DNA of 64,000 nucleotides from Nocardia abscessus (GCF_015477775.1 NZ_JADLQO010000001.1:1054001-1118000), one strand, 5' to 3'; positions 9,936-18,569 are shown, numbered from the stretch's first letter. Notes: a model not told the origin generated them from the letters alone. A program made the numbers and translations.

Positions 9936-10475
9936 ATGGCAGCACAGCGCTCGGGCACGAACAGGGCGGCGTCGGACGATTACGACGACGTGGAAGGGTT
10001 CGCAGTGGCGGTTGTCCGCGAAGAAGGCAAATGGCGGTGCAGTCCGCTGAGCCGGGACGCGCTCACCGATTTGTCCGCCGCGGAGAACGAACTGAAGGCT
10101 TTGCGCAGCTCCGGGGCGGTGTTCGGTTTGCTCGACATCGACGACGAGTTCTTCATCGTGCTCCGGCCCGCGCCGAGCGGAACCCGGATGCTGGTGTCGG
10201 ACGCCACGGCCGCGATCGATTACGACATCGCCGCCGACGTCCTGGAAGCCCTGAACGTGGAAATCCCGGACATCGATCCGGACGAATTGGACGACGTCGA
10301 GCCGTGGGAGGAGGGCGACCTCGGCGTGCTCGCCGACCTCGGTCTACCCGAACCGGTGCTGAGCGTCATCCTCGCCGAGACCGATCTCTATCCGGACGAG
10401 CAGCTCGGCATGATCGCCCAGCGTCTCGGCTTCGCCAACGAACTCTCCGCGGTGCTGGACAAGCTGCCGCGCTGA
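9936..10475 (+). CDS. tRNA adenosine deaminase-associated protein
   Basis: This is a small acidic protein (179 residues) of the actinobacterial family always found just upstream of tadA. The sequence shows no catalytic motif, two acidic stretches (for example IPDIDPDELDDVEPWEEGDL) and no signal or membrane segment. It is presumed to help or regulate TadA, but its function is not established. The stop at 10473-10475 is followed after one base by the GTG of tadA, so translation is probably coupled. Its ATG is 58 bases from the divergent tyrA start. Confidence 0.82.
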   Translation: MAAQRSGTNRAASDDYDDVEGFAVAVVREEGKWRCSPLSRDALTDLSAAENELKALRSSGAVFGLLDIDDEFFIVLRPAPSGTRMLVSDATAAIDYDIAADVLEALNVEIPDIDPDELDDVEPWEEGDLGVLADLGLPEPVLSVILAETDLYPDEQLGMIAQRLGFANELSAVLDKLPR

Positions 10476-10476
10476 C

Positions 10477-10953
10477 GTGGCTGCCCTGCCGAACGCCCCG
10501 ATCCGCTCGGACGCCGACATGGTGCGGGCCGCCCTCGACGCCGCGGCAGCCGCCGGGGATCGTGACGTGCCGGTCGGCGCGGTCGTATTCGACTCCGCGG
10601 GCCGGGAACTCGCGCGCGCCGCGAACGCACGCGAAGCGCTCGGCGATCCCACCGCGCACGCCGAGATCCTGGCGTTGCGGCGCGCCGCCGCGGTGCACGG
10701 CGACGGGTGGCGGCTGGAGGGCGCGACCTTGGCCGTCACGCTGGAGCCGTGCACGATGTGCGCGGGCGCGCTGGTGCTCGCGCGGGTCGGCCGCCTGGTC
10801 TTCGGTGCGTGGGAGCCGAAGACCGGCGCCGTCGGGTCACTGTGGGACGTGGTCCGTGACCGTCGTCTCAACCATCGGCCCCAGGTCCGCGGCGGGGTGC
10901 TCGAGGACGAATGCGCGGCCGTGCTCGACGAGTTCTTCCGCACCCAGCGCTGA
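10477..10953 (+). CDS. tadA: tRNA-specific adenosine deaminase
   Basis: TadA deaminates adenosine to inosine at wobble position 34 of tRNA-Arg(ACG). The 158-residue protein has the zinc and catalytic motif TAHAEIL (His ligand and proton-shuttle Glu) and PCTMCAGA (two Cys ligands). The GTG start at 10477 lies one base after the previous stop; that tight spacing decided the start. The tRNA-Ser gene follows after about 65 bases. Size and motifs are intact. Confidence 0.93.
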   Translation: MAALPNAPIRSDADMVRAALDAAAAAGDRDVPVGAVVFDSAGRELARAANAREALGDPTAHAEILALRRAAAVHGDGWRLEGATLAVTLEPCTMCAGALVLARVGRLVFGAWEPKTGAVGSLWDVVRDRRLNHRPQVRGGVLEDECAAVLDEFFRTQR

Positions 10954-11018
10954 GCCGGCGTTTCCGCGGGTCTCCTGGCGATTTAGCGATCCGGCGAGGG
11001 TCCGGTATGGTTGTCGGC

Positions 11019-11109
11019 GGTGGCGTGTCCGAGCGGCCTAAGGAGCACGCCTCGAAAGCGTGTGAGGGGTAACCCCCCTCCGAGGGTTCAAATCCCTCCG
11101 CCACCGCCA
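11019..11109 (+). tRNA. tRNA-Ser (anticodon CGA)
   Basis: A class II tRNA of 91 bases including an encoded CCA. The acceptor arms GGTGGCG (11019-11025) and CGCCACC (11099-11105) pair fully; the discriminator is G at 11106. The anticodon loop CTCGAAA between CACGC and GCGTG gives anticodon CGA, reading UCG. The long variable arm (TGAGGGGTAACCCCCCTC) and T arm with GGTTCAAATCC are clear. Confidence 0.96.
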
Positions 11110-11110
11110 G

Positions 11111-11150
11111 AGCCCCTTACCTGTTCGCGCAGGTGAGGGGCTTTTCTCTT
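11111..11150 (+). terminator. Intrinsic terminator of tRNA-Ser(CGA)
   Basis: Thirteen-base arms 11111-11123 (AGCCCCTTACCTG) and 11130-11142 pair around a six-base loop, with one G-U pair, and run into TTTTCTCTT. It begins two bases after the tRNA. Confidence 0.88.
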
Positions 11151-11206
11151 CTCGTGTCTCTTCTCGTGCACGGCGAGTTCGCCGCCAGTCGAAGGAGGTC
11201 AACCCG

Positions 11207-11662
11207 ATGACCGGACCAGACCATCACTACTGGATGAACCGGGCCATCGAGCTCGCGCGGTTGTGCCCGGTGGCCGAAGGCGCGTTCTCGGTGGGCGCGG
11301 TGATCGTCGCCGACGGTGCGGAGATCGCGACGGGATACTCTCGCGAGTCCGACCCCAAGGAGCATGCCGAGGAGGCCGCGCTCGGCAAGCTGGACCCGGA
11401 AGATCCGCGGCTGGCTCGAGCGACGCTCTACAGCACGCTGGAGCCCTGTTCGGAGCGGGGGACCAAGGGGCGGGCGCCGTGCACCGATCGGATCCTGCGG
11501 GCCGGCATCCCGGTCGTGGTGATCGCCTGGCGGGAGCCGTCGACCTTCGTGGTGAACTGCGTCGGAGTGGAGAAACTCCAGCAGGCGGGGGTCACGGTGC
11601 TGGAACTTTCCGAACTGGCCGAGGCGGCGATGTCGATGAACCGGCACCTCGATCTGTCCTAG
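11207..11662 (+). CDS. RibD-like deaminase-domain protein
   Basis: A zinc deaminase-fold protein of 151 residues resembling the deaminase half of RibD. It shows HAEEAAL (zinc His and catalytic Glu) and a double-Cys motif PCSERGTKGRAPC, whose Cys spacing is longer than in TadA. It lacks the reductase half of a true bifunctional RibD, so the substrate is uncertain; a stand-alone riboflavin-pathway or nucleobase deaminase is possible. The ATG at 11207 follows a near-perfect ribosome site AAGGAGGT at 11192-11199, unusually strong for this window. It converges on the gene at 11701, and a 16-base direct repeat overlaps both gene ends. Confidence 0.78.
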   Translation: MTGPDHHYWMNRAIELARLCPVAEGAFSVGAVIVADGAEIATGYSRESDPKEHAEEAALGKLDPEDPRLARATLYSTLEPCSERGTKGRAPCTDRILRAGIPVVVIAWREPSTFVVNCVGVEKLQQAGVTVLELSELAEAAMSMNRHLDLS

Positions 11663-11706
11663 GCGCTCAGTCCTTCCCAGGCCCAGTCGTTCCTAGGCGC
11701 TCAGTC
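11657..11706. repeat. 16-bp direct repeat at convergent gene ends
   Basis: TCCTAGGCGCTCAGTC occurs at 11657-11672 and again at 11691-11706. The first copy contains the TAG stop of the deaminase gene; the second contains the stop of the minus-strand gene (TGA at 11703-11701). Confidence 0.85.
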
Positions 11707-12651
11707 GTTGTAGTCCCAGTACTGCAACCACCGCACGGACGCGAACAGCAGCAGCGTCACCGCGTAGAGCCCGACGACCACCGCCGCCCCCACGACGCTG
11801 ATCCGCCGCCCCGCGCCGTCGATCGGGTCGAGCCACCGCCGGAAATAGCTCGCGACCGCGGGCGACAGGTAATAGCTCATCAAGCCCACGCTCACGATCT
11901 GGCTCAGCCACAGCGCCAGCCACGGTTGCGCTCCCAGCCGGTCCAGCACCGGGCCGAGGAAGCGCGACAGCGCCATCACCGTCGGATACAGCACCAACAG
12001 CACCAACATGGCGGTCTTCCACGTCGGCGTCATCCTGGTCTCGCCATCGACCGTTCGCACCGTGGAACCGAACGGCGTGGTGTGCGCGTCCACGGTGAAA
12101 TCCTCGATCAGCTTCGAGCGCAGTTCCGGCAGAGCGGCCGCGCGTTCCTCCGAGCGCATCCATTCCGACAACTGCCGTGCCGTGCGGAATCGGAGCACCG
12201 AGAACCAGCGCCCGCCCTTGGACGGAAAAAGCGCGGCGCCTTCGAATCCTGGGAACCGAGAACTCGCCGCGACCAAGCGCGCCTCCATCGCCGTGAATTC
12301 GGCCTCCTTTTCGCGTGCGACATGGTGCCGGAATACGCCGATACCCGGCGGTGGAAGCTCGCCTTCGATGACTACCAGATCAGAACTCTTGCAATGGAAG
12401 CCGAGTGTTTCGCCTTCGGACAATGCTTCGGCGCGTTCGGTCGAGTCCAGGTATTCGTGTAGCGACGGCTCGGATCGGAAAGTAACGCTGAATCCCGGCT
12501 CGAGGAGCGGGCCTTCGGTCACCGCTACCGACGAGTGCGCGAATCCATCCTTGTGACGGGCGATTTCGGTCAACCGTGCCAACCAGATGCGAAAAGCCGC
12601 TTCGTCCGCGGGCCGGTGAAATACCGTGACGGCGGTGGCGGTGGCGTCCAT
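11701..12651 (-). CDS. Tandem ABM-domain membrane protein
   Basis: A 316-residue protein with two antibiotic-biosynthesis-monooxygenase-like halves (residues about 5-95 and 100-195) followed by four hydrophobic segments (about 210-310). The second half has the family-typical GRWFSVLRFRTARQLSEWMRS stretch. Fusion of ABM domains to a membrane anchor suggests an enzyme or binding module facing the cytoplasm at the membrane; no substrate can be inferred. It starts eight bases after the guanine deaminase stop, so the two form an operon. The C-terminus YWDYND ends in the direct repeat at 11691-11706. Confidence 0.72.
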   Translation of the reverse strand: MDATATAVTVFHRPADEAAFRIWLARLTEIARHKDGFAHSSVAVTEGPLLEPGFSVTFRSEPSLHEYLDSTERAEALSEGETLGFHCKSSDLVVIEGELPPPGIGVFRHHVAREKEAEFTAMEARLVAASSRFPGFEGAALFPSKGGRWFSVLRFRTARQLSEWMRSEERAAALPELRSKLIEDFTVDAHTTPFGSTVRTVDGETRMTPTWKTAMLVLLVLYPTVMALSRFLGPVLDRLGAQPWLALWLSQIVSVGLMSYYLSPAVASYFRRWLDPIDGAGRRISVVGAAVVVGLYAVTLLLFASVRWLQYWDYND

Positions 12652-12659
12652 CGACGGCG

Positions 12660-14066
12660 TCAGCCTACGTCGATGCGGCGGCCCTGCACGTAGACCTCGG
12701 CGATCGCCGGTTCGCGAATACCCATCAGCAGCGCGAACAGCGTCTGATCCCGGGCCAAGGCGGGGTCTTCGGAACGAATGCCGTGTGCCAGTGTGTCGTC
12801 CAGCGCCGGAACGCGCGCCGGTTCGACCACGAGGAAATCGGCTTCCTTACCGACGTCGAAATTCCCGAACCGGCTTTCCATGTCCAGGGCACGCGCACCG
12901 GCCAGCGTGCCGGTGAACAGCATTTCCGCCGGATGCATCGAGACGCCGTGCTCGCCGGGCTCGGAGATATGCACCTTGAACGCGGCCGAAAGCACCTGTG
13001 GAATCAGCCATTCGTCGCCGCCGCCGTAATCGGTACCCGCGGCCACCGTCACGCCCGAAGCGAGCGTTCGCTGCCACGGCATCGTGCCGGAGCCCAGGAA
13101 CTGTTGCGAGACCGGGCAGTGCGCCACCGACGTGCCGGTTTCGGCCATCCGCCGCAGTTCGCTGTCCTGGCAGTGCACGCAGTGCGCGAGGATGCTGCGC
13201 CTGCCGAGCAGGCTCTCGCCGCCCACCGCCGAGCCAGGCAGGAACTTGCCGTCGTAGGTGTCGAGATAGGTGGCTACGCCGTATGCCTGCTTGGTGGCAT
13301 CGACTTCGCCGGTTCCCGGGCGATTGTTCTCGTTCAGATGACTGTGGAAATAGACTCCGCGTTCGCGCACCGAATCGTACAGCTCGCCGAGGTTTTTCAA
13401 GGTCCGGCGAGTCACCGCGAGGGAAAAGCGCGGAACTATCGCCACGTGCGATAACGCCGTATCCACGTCACCGGTGTCGGTGGCATGCCATTTGTCGATC
13501 TCTTCGCTCGTCAGGCGTATGGCGTCGTCCTCGCCGGTGATCAGTGGCGCCGCCGAGGGCTCTCCCGTCGTCTGGATCCCGCGTCCGCTGACCATCCGCA
13601 GACCACGGCGCCGGGTCTCGGTGAACAGTGCGTCCTGCGCGTGCGGAAAGGCCGATCCGAAGACCATCGCCGCCGTTGTTCCCGCCGAGATGCGCCGCGC
13701 ACAGAATTCGGTGGCCGCCAGCCGCGCGAATTCCGGCTCGGCGTAGCGGGATTCGGCGGGATAGATGCACAATTCCAGCCACTCCAGCAGTTGACCGCCG
13801 CCGTAGGCGTCCCCGGCGAAAGTCTGCGGGAAATGGATGTGCGCGTCGACGAACCCCGGCAGCAGGAATCCGGGCCGATGATCGAACACTTCTGCGTCGC
13901 GGTACGCGGCCGGGATATCGGATCCGGCGCCGCAGTATGCGACGCGGCCGCCCTCGTCGATTATCAGAGCACCGTCCGGCACCTCGACCAACGCGTCGGC
14001 CGCATCGCCGGCAGCGGGACTTCCGGCGATGTGGAAAATGTGCCCCAAGTGGACTTGGCTCACCAT
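12660..14066 (-). CDS. guaD: Guanine deaminase
   Basis: This amidohydrolase deaminates guanine to xanthine in purine catabolism. Zinc and catalytic motifs are present in order: FVDAHIHFPQ, then the FHSHLNEN segment, HCVHCQD, and GTDYGGGDE with its metal-site Asp. The length of 468 residues fits the family. The start is put at ATG 14066 because the domain begins at once (VHLGHIFHIAG); an in-frame GTG at 14087 is possible, and neither has a good ribosome site. It leads an operon with the ABM membrane protein. The chlorohydrolase family is broad, but the PQTF and GGGDE context favours guanine. Confidence 0.85.
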   Translation of the reverse strand: MVSQVHLGHIFHIAGSPAAGDAADALVEVPDGALIIDEGGRVAYCGAGSDIPAAYRDAEVFDHRPGFLLPGFVDAHIHFPQTFAGDAYGGGQLLEWLELCIYPAESRYAEPEFARLAATEFCARRISAGTTAAMVFGSAFPHAQDALFTETRRRGLRMVSGRGIQTTGEPSAAPLITGEDDAIRLTSEEIDKWHATDTGDVDTALSHVAIVPRFSLAVTRRTLKNLGELYDSVRERGVYFHSHLNENNRPGTGEVDATKQAYGVATYLDTYDGKFLPGSAVGGESLLGRRSILAHCVHCQDSELRRMAETGTSVAHCPVSQQFLGSGTMPWQRTLASGVTVAAGTDYGGGDEWLIPQVLSAAFKVHISEPGEHGVSMHPAEMLFTGTLAGARALDMESRFGNFDVGKEADFLVVEPARVPALDDTLAHGIRSEDPALARDQTLFALLMGIREPAIAEVYVQGRRIDVG

Positions 14067-14118
14067 TCGAGGAGAACACAAATCCACCCGGTAAGCGAGC
14101 GGATCGATCGAAATGGAA

Positions 14119-14736
14119 TCAGACGCCGCGGGAGAACAACGTGACCGGCGGCGGCATACGGTAACCGGCGAGTTTGATGAACCGAGCGCCCACGCTGCGC
14201 TGTCTGCCCTCCAGCGGGCCCGCTCCGACGGTGTTCATCATCCGGTTGATCACGTTGAAGCAGGTGCCCACCCAGACCGCCTCGTCGAAGGCCTCCCGGG
14301 AGACGCCCGCCAGGCGGACCACCGCGGCGTCCTCGGGCGTCAACCCGTCCGGGTCGCGGGCCATCTTCGCGAGGAATCCGAGCATGACGCGCGCTTCGGG
14401 ACGCAGCGGGGAGTCCGCGCTGTCGGCCAGAGCGCGAGTCACGACGTCGGCGTCGACATACGCGCCCGCGATCGCCTCGTGCGAGGTGGCGCAGAACGGG
14501 CACTCGTTGGCCTGGGACGTCCGCGTCGCGAAGATCTCGCGTTCGGCCACGGTCCAGTACGACGGTCCGCGCATGGCGTCCTGGATGAGTTCCGACAGCG
14601 GCGAGCCGAAGAAACGGTGCCGGTAGAACAGCACTTTGAGCACGGCGGGAACCTCGACGCCGCTGAAGCGCCGCATGGTCCACAGCACGAGTTTGGTCGG
14701 CCGGTCGTGCCCGGATCGGACTGCCTCGAGCCACAT
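14119..14736 (-). CDS. Carboxymuconolactone decarboxylase family / AhpD-like protein
   Basis: A 205-residue AhpD-fold protein. It contains the redox-type motif ECPFCATSHE (CxxC followed by His), as in peroxidase-related members of the carboxymuconolactone decarboxylase family. The actual activity, thiol peroxidase or other, is unknown. The ATG at 14736 lies one base past the stop of the upstream gene (TGAGATG), with GGAAGGG just ahead, so translation is coupled. The upstream small gene looks like another part of the same fold, so the two products may work together. It faces away from the guanine deaminase promoter by about 50 bases. Confidence 0.78.
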   Translation of the reverse strand: MWLEAVRSGHDRPTKLVLWTMRRFSGVEVPAVLKVLFYRHRFFGSPLSELIQDAMRGPSYWTVAEREIFATRTSQANECPFCATSHEAIAGAYVDADVVTRALADSADSPLRPEARVMLGFLAKMARDPDGLTPEDAAVVRLAGVSREAFDEAVWVGTCFNVINRMMNTVGAGPLEGRQRSVGARFIKLAGYRMPPPVTLFSRGV

Positions 14737-14737
14737 C

Positions 14738-15049
14738 TCAGTACCCTTCCCAGGCCAGTCGCGCGGCGCGCAGACGCCGGTCGGCCGCGCCGTAGGCGGC
14801 GAGCGCGGTCGCCTCGAAGATGTCGTCGTCGGTGTGCCCGGCCGCTCGCAGCGCCGCGATCTCCGCCTCGGTGACCCGGTAGGACCGCTCGGCCACCAGG
14901 TCGGCGAAGGCGGCGAGTTCGGGCGGGACGTCGCCGTCGGAGTCGGCCGTACCGGCTGCTCTGGCTCGCAGGCTCCGGCGGACCCCGCTCGCCAGTCGTC
15001 CCGGCGCGGATTCGAGGTGCTCGCCGAACCGCTGCCACTTCTCACTCAT
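14738..15049 (-). CDS. Small CMD-like protein coupled to the AhpD-like gene
   Basis: A protein of 103 residues with a charged N-terminus and a C-terminal segment (EAEIAALRAAGHTDDDIFEA, then AAYGAADRRLRAARLAWEGY) that resembles the last helices of carboxymuconolactone decarboxylase proteins. It has no CxxC. The start is chosen at ATG 15049; an ATG twelve bases upstream at 15061 is equally open. It is followed after one base by the AhpD-like gene. The close coupling suggests one functional unit, possibly a heteromer. This is inference. Confidence 0.62.
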   Translation of the reverse strand: MSEKWQRFGEHLESAPGRLASGVRRSLRARAAGTADSDGDVPPELAAFADLVAERSYRVTEAEIAALRAAGHTDDDIFEATALAAYGAADRRLRAARLAWEGY

Positions 15050-15123
15050 CGAGCCACCCATGGGCCCATTCTGGCCGAGCCGCGCCGCCTTCGCCGAGTA
15101 TCGCGAGCGCGCAGCGGAACTCG

Positions 15124-15411
15124 CTACCGGTCCGCGTCCTTGCGCAGCACGACCGTGCGGCGCTCCAAGTCCACGCCGACCAGCGGCGGCGCACCCTGGT
15201 CCTGCTCGTCACGCAGCATGGACACCGATTCGCGATGGTCCAGCTCCATCCGTTTGGTCGAGTAGAACAGTGCGGTGAACTCGTCGGTGAACGTGCCGGA
15301 GACCGGGGTGCGGCGGCGTTTGCGGCGCTTGTTCACGGTCAGTTCGTAGACCGCCACCAGCACCAGCAGGATCACCCATCCGGGGATCGACCACTGCAAC
15401 ACCGACGCCAT
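15124..15411 (-). CDS. Small single-pass membrane protein (DUF6191-like)
   Basis: A 95-residue protein with one hydrophobic helix near the N-terminus (IPGWVILLVLVAVYEL), a very basic stop-transfer run NKRRKRRRT and a soluble charged tail. It resembles small actinobacterial proteins tentatively of the DUF6191 type. The role is unknown. The ATG at 15411 has a weak GAG ribosome site. It is on the opposite strand to the two small membrane proteins that follow. Confidence 0.62.
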   Translation of the reverse strand: MASVLQWSIPGWVILLVLVAVYELTVNKRRKRRRTPVSGTFTDEFTALFYSTKRMELDHRESVSMLRDEQDQGAPPLVGVDLERRTVVLRKDADR

Positions 15412-15573
15412 GTCTCGACGCTAACAGGGGGCCGCATCGAGCCGTGCCGTACGAATCCGAAAATTGCCCGTTTCGCCGCGGGTAACCCCCGGAATCCCGG
15501 GTATACGCCCGATACGGAAAGTGCGGGAAGGACGCGATGCCAGATGCGCCGTCGGACAATCCGCGCGGGAACG

Positions 15574-15789
15574 ATGCGCGAGAGAAACATGAGAATCGGA
15601 AGTGTAATCGTCTTGATCTGGTTGCTGATCGGCGTGATCGCCGCGGCACAACGTCACTATTTCGACAGCGGACCGGTCAACTGCGCCGGTTTCGGCACCA
15701 TCGTGGTCACGGTCGTCTCGGGCCCGCTCAACTACATGGGCGTGAATCCGAAGGTCGCCGATTGCAATGTCCCGCAACCGAGCCCGTAA
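15574..15789 (+). CDS. Small membrane protein, tandem paralogue 1
   Basis: A protein of 71 residues (66 if started at ATG 15589) with one hydrophobic helix followed by a conserved tail containing QRHYFDSGP, NCAG, GPLNY and GVNPKV, and two cysteines. The same tail recurs in the next gene. I do not recognise a family with a known function. GGGA at 15567-15570 supports the ATG at 15574. An excellent intrinsic terminator follows at 15806, so it is a separate transcript from its paralogue. Confidence 0.62.
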   Translation: MRERNMRIGSVIVLIWLLIGVIAAAQRHYFDSGPVNCAGFGTIVVTVVSGPLNYMGVNPKVADCNVPQPSP

Positions 15790-15805
15790 ATAGAGGCGGG
15801 TCACG

Positions 15806-15847
15806 ACGGACGGCCGGGTATGTGCGCCACCCGGCCGTCCGTTTTCG
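15806..15847 (+). terminator. Intrinsic terminator
   Basis: Perfect 14-base arms 15806-15819 (ACGGACGGCCGGGT) and 15829-15842 surround a nine-base loop and run into TTTTCGT. Confidence 0.9.
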
Positions 15848-15961
15848 TACGCCCAGGCGCGCCGCGCGACCGGATGGTCCGATCCCCGTGCGGCCGATGG
15901 GATAACTGCGGGGAAGCCGGGTATCTCCCGCGCACGGGGGAGCACGGAAGGAACCGATGAG

Positions 15962-16216
15962 ATGCGTGATTACGAATCTCGTGCGCGTGCTAGACGCGGT
16001 CCGGGCGCCGGGTCCCGGCTGCTGGGGTTCCTGCTGATGGCCTGGCTGGCGATCGGATTGCTCGCGGCCGGGCAGCGACACTATTTCGACAGCGGCCCCC
16101 CGATCAACTGCGCAGGGTGGGGCACGATCGCCCTCACCGCACTGGCGGGCCCGCTCAACTACGTCGGCGTGAATCCACGGGTGGGAGCCTGCGACATTCC
16201 GCAACCGAGCCGGTGA
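15962..16216 (+). CDS. Small membrane protein, tandem paralogue 2
   Basis: A protein of 84 residues with a basic N-terminus (RARARRGPGAGSRLL), one hydrophobic helix and the same tail as its neighbour at 15574: GQRHYFDSGP, INCAGWGT, GPLNYVGVNPRV and two cysteines. The start ATG 15962 is nine bases after GGAAGGA at 15946-15952. The conserved tail is predicted to lie outside the cytoplasm if the helix is a signal anchor, so the two Cys could form a disulfide (inference). It converges on the MMPL gene, with a strong hairpin between the two. Confidence 0.66.
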   Translation: MRDYESRARARRGPGAGSRLLGFLLMAWLAIGLLAAGQRHYFDSGPPINCAGWGTIALTALAGPLNYVGVNPRVGACDIPQPSR

Positions 16217-16222
16217 AAAGCA

Positions 16223-16260
16223 CTCGGCCCCGCCCCCCGAGGCTGGGGTGCGGGGCCGAG
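16223..16260. terminator. Hairpin between convergent genes
   Basis: CTCGGCCCCGCCCC (16223-16236) pairs with 16245-16260 with one bulge. There is no T-tract, so it is probably a bidirectional but weak terminator. Confidence 0.55.
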
Positions 16261-16274
16261 CGACGGTTTCCGGA

Positions 16275-18569
16275 TCAGCTGACGCTGACCGGCTCCTTCT
16301 CCGTGTCGGACGAACGCTGCTGCAGCACACGCAACTTCGCGCCCTCGACGTCGATGTCGGGCAGGATGCGGTCGAGCCACTTCGGCATCCACCACGACCA
16401 CTTGCCCATGATCACCAGCAGCGACGGAATGAGCACCATCCGGACCACGAACGCGTCCAGTAGCACACCGGCCGCCAGCGCGAAGCCCATGGACTTGGCC
16501 GTCACGTCGGTCTCCATCAGGAAGGAGCCGAACACCGAGATCATGATGATCGCCGCCGCGGTCACGACGCGTGCGCCGTGGTGGTAACCGGCGACCACCG
16601 CCTCCGTCGGCGACTTGCCGTGCACGAACTCTTCGCGCATCCGGGTCACCAGGAACACCTGGTAGTCCATCGCCAGGCCGAACACCAAGCCGATCAGCAT
16701 GATCGGCAGGAAGCTGACCAGCGGATGCGGATCCTCGATCAGGCCGAGCGCGCCCTCCTGGAAGATCAGCACGGTCGCGCCGAAGGTCGCGGCCATCGAC
16801 AGCAGGAACCCGAGCGCCGCGGTGAGCGGCACCAGGATCGACCGGAACACCAGGATCAGCAGGACGAACGCGGCGCCGGCCACGAGCGCCAAGTAGGGCA
16901 CGATCTTGCTGAGCAGCACATGGTCGATGTCGGCGTAGATCGCCGTGGTACCGGTGACGCCGTATTCGATGCCGTACTCGGCCTTCAGCGCTGCTTCGGC
17001 CTCTCGGGCGTCTTGCACCAGGTCCTTGGTGTCCTGGTTGTTCGGCCCTGACTTCGGCACACCGTCCAGCAGCGCGCCCGCCTTGTCCTCGCTCCACTGC
17101 GGCGCGGTCACGTAGTCCATGCCCGGGTAGGACGCGAGCTTGGCGCGCAGAGCGTCGACTGCCGCCTCCCGGTTGTCGGCGGGGACGTTGGTCAGATCGA
17201 CGGCCACGTTCAGTACGCCGTTGCTGCCTTCGCCGAAGCCTTCGGTGCGCAGCTCGTAGGCTTTGCGGACGGTGGAGGTCTTCGGCATGCTGTCCTCGCC
17301 GGGCAAGCCGAGATTCAGGCCTGCGGCGGGGGCGGCGAGCGCGCCCAGCACCACGACGCTGAGGATGAGAGCGGCCCACGGCGCCTTGCCGATCAGCTTG
17401 CCGAAGCGCATGCCGTTGGTGACCGAGTTGTCGTCCTCGGGGTCGTGCTGTGCCACCAGTGGCAGCTTCGGCTTGAACAGGAAGCGGCCGAACGCGCCGA
17501 TCAACGCCGGCATCAGCGTGATCGCGGTGAGGACCGCGAACGCGGCGGCGATCGCGCCACCCAGACCCATGAAGGTCATGAACTTCACGCCGACCACGCT
17601 CAGGCCCCCGAGCGCGATGATGACCGTCAGGCCGGCGAACACCACCGCGGAGCCAGCCGTGCCGAGCGCGGTGCCCGCGGCCTCTTCCGGCGAGTCCTGC
17701 ACCGCCAGTTCGTGCTTGTACCTGGACACGACGAACAGCGCGTAGTCGATGGACAACGCGATACCGATCATCGAGGCGAGGAATGTGGTGAAGCTGGGCA
17801 CTTCGATCACCGACGTGCCGACCATGATCAGCGAGGTGGCCGCGCCGAGGCCGACGATCGCGGTGACGATCGGCACGAACGCGGCGACGATCGCGCCGAA
17901 CGCCACGATCATCACGACCAGCGCGACGGCCATGCCGATCATCTCGGACTTGCCGCTGGGGCCCTCTTGCTTCTGCGCGATCGAGCCGCTCATCTCGACC
18001 GTTAGCCCGGCGTTGCGCGCGTCGGCGGCCACGTCATAGGCCGCCGCGCGGTCCTCGTCGGTCACGTCGGAGAACGTCTTGATCGTGAACGGGACGTTGA
18101 TCACCGCGACGGTCTCGGGGGCGGTCTTGCTGAGCACGTTCAGCGGGGCGCCACTGCACTGCGCCGGGTCGGGGTTGGCCAAACAGCCCATCTGGTCGGC
18201 CGCTTCGATCGGATTGACGATCGGCTTGCTGTGATCGACGATCTCGAGCTGGCCGAGTTTGGCGATGAACGCGTCCAGCGCGGCACGGTTCGCCGGGTCG
18301 GTCAGCTTCTGCCCCTCCGGCGTAGCGGCGACGTAGGTGCCGGTGACCGCGTCGAATTTGAACGCTGCGGAGGCGCCGGGGAAGTGCTTGTCGAGGATCT
18401 CGTTGGCACGTTCGGAAGGCAGGTTCGGCAAGCTGAAGTCGTTGGTCATCGGCTTGCTGAGCTGTGCGCCCAGGCCACCGAGGAGCACGAACAAGACGAG
18501 CCAGACGGGAAGGACTATCCATTTCCGGCGGAAAGCGAACTTTCCCCATCTATACAGATAAACGGACAC
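16275..18569 (-). CDS. MMPL family RND transporter
   Basis: A 764-residue inner-membrane RND-type transporter of the MMPL family, which exports lipids or siderophores in mycolic-acid bacteria using proton motive force. It has twelve predicted helices in two halves, each with a large extracytoplasmic loop. The proton-relay motifs of both halves are intact Asp-Tyr pairs (ALSIDYALFVVSRYKHE and GLAMDYQVFLVTRMREE), as in MmpL3. The GTG at 18569 follows AGGAG by ten bases. It is divergent from a TetR gene, and the gap contains a TetR-type palindrome, so it is probably repressed by that protein. The substrate is unknown. Confidence 0.88.
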   Translation of the reverse strand: MSVYLYRWGKFAFRRKWIVLPVWLVLFVLLGGLGAQLSKPMTNDFSLPNLPSERANEILDKHFPGASAAFKFDAVTGTYVAATPEGQKLTDPANRAALDAFIAKLGQLEIVDHSKPIVNPIEAADQMGCLANPDPAQCSGAPLNVLSKTAPETVAVINVPFTIKTFSDVTDEDRAAAYDVAADARNAGLTVEMSGSIAQKQEGPSGKSEMIGMAVALVVMIVAFGAIVAAFVPIVTAIVGLGAATSLIMVGTSVIEVPSFTTFLASMIGIALSIDYALFVVSRYKHELAVQDSPEEAAGTALGTAGSAVVFAGLTVIIALGGLSVVGVKFMTFMGLGGAIAAAFAVLTAITLMPALIGAFGRFLFKPKLPLVAQHDPEDDNSVTNGMRFGKLIGKAPWAALILSVVVLGALAAPAAGLNLGLPGEDSMPKTSTVRKAYELRTEGFGEGSNGVLNVAVDLTNVPADNREAAVDALRAKLASYPGMDYVTAPQWSEDKAGALLDGVPKSGPNNQDTKDLVQDAREAEAALKAEYGIEYGVTGTTAIYADIDHVLLSKIVPYLALVAGAAFVLLILVFRSILVPLTAALGFLLSMAATFGATVLIFQEGALGLIEDPHPLVSFLPIMLIGLVFGLAMDYQVFLVTRMREEFVHGKSPTEAVVAGYHHGARVVTAAAIIMISVFGSFLMETDVTAKSMGFALAAGVLLDAFVVRMVLIPSLLVIMGKWSWWMPKWLDRILPDIDVEGAKLRVLQQRSSDTEKEPVSVS

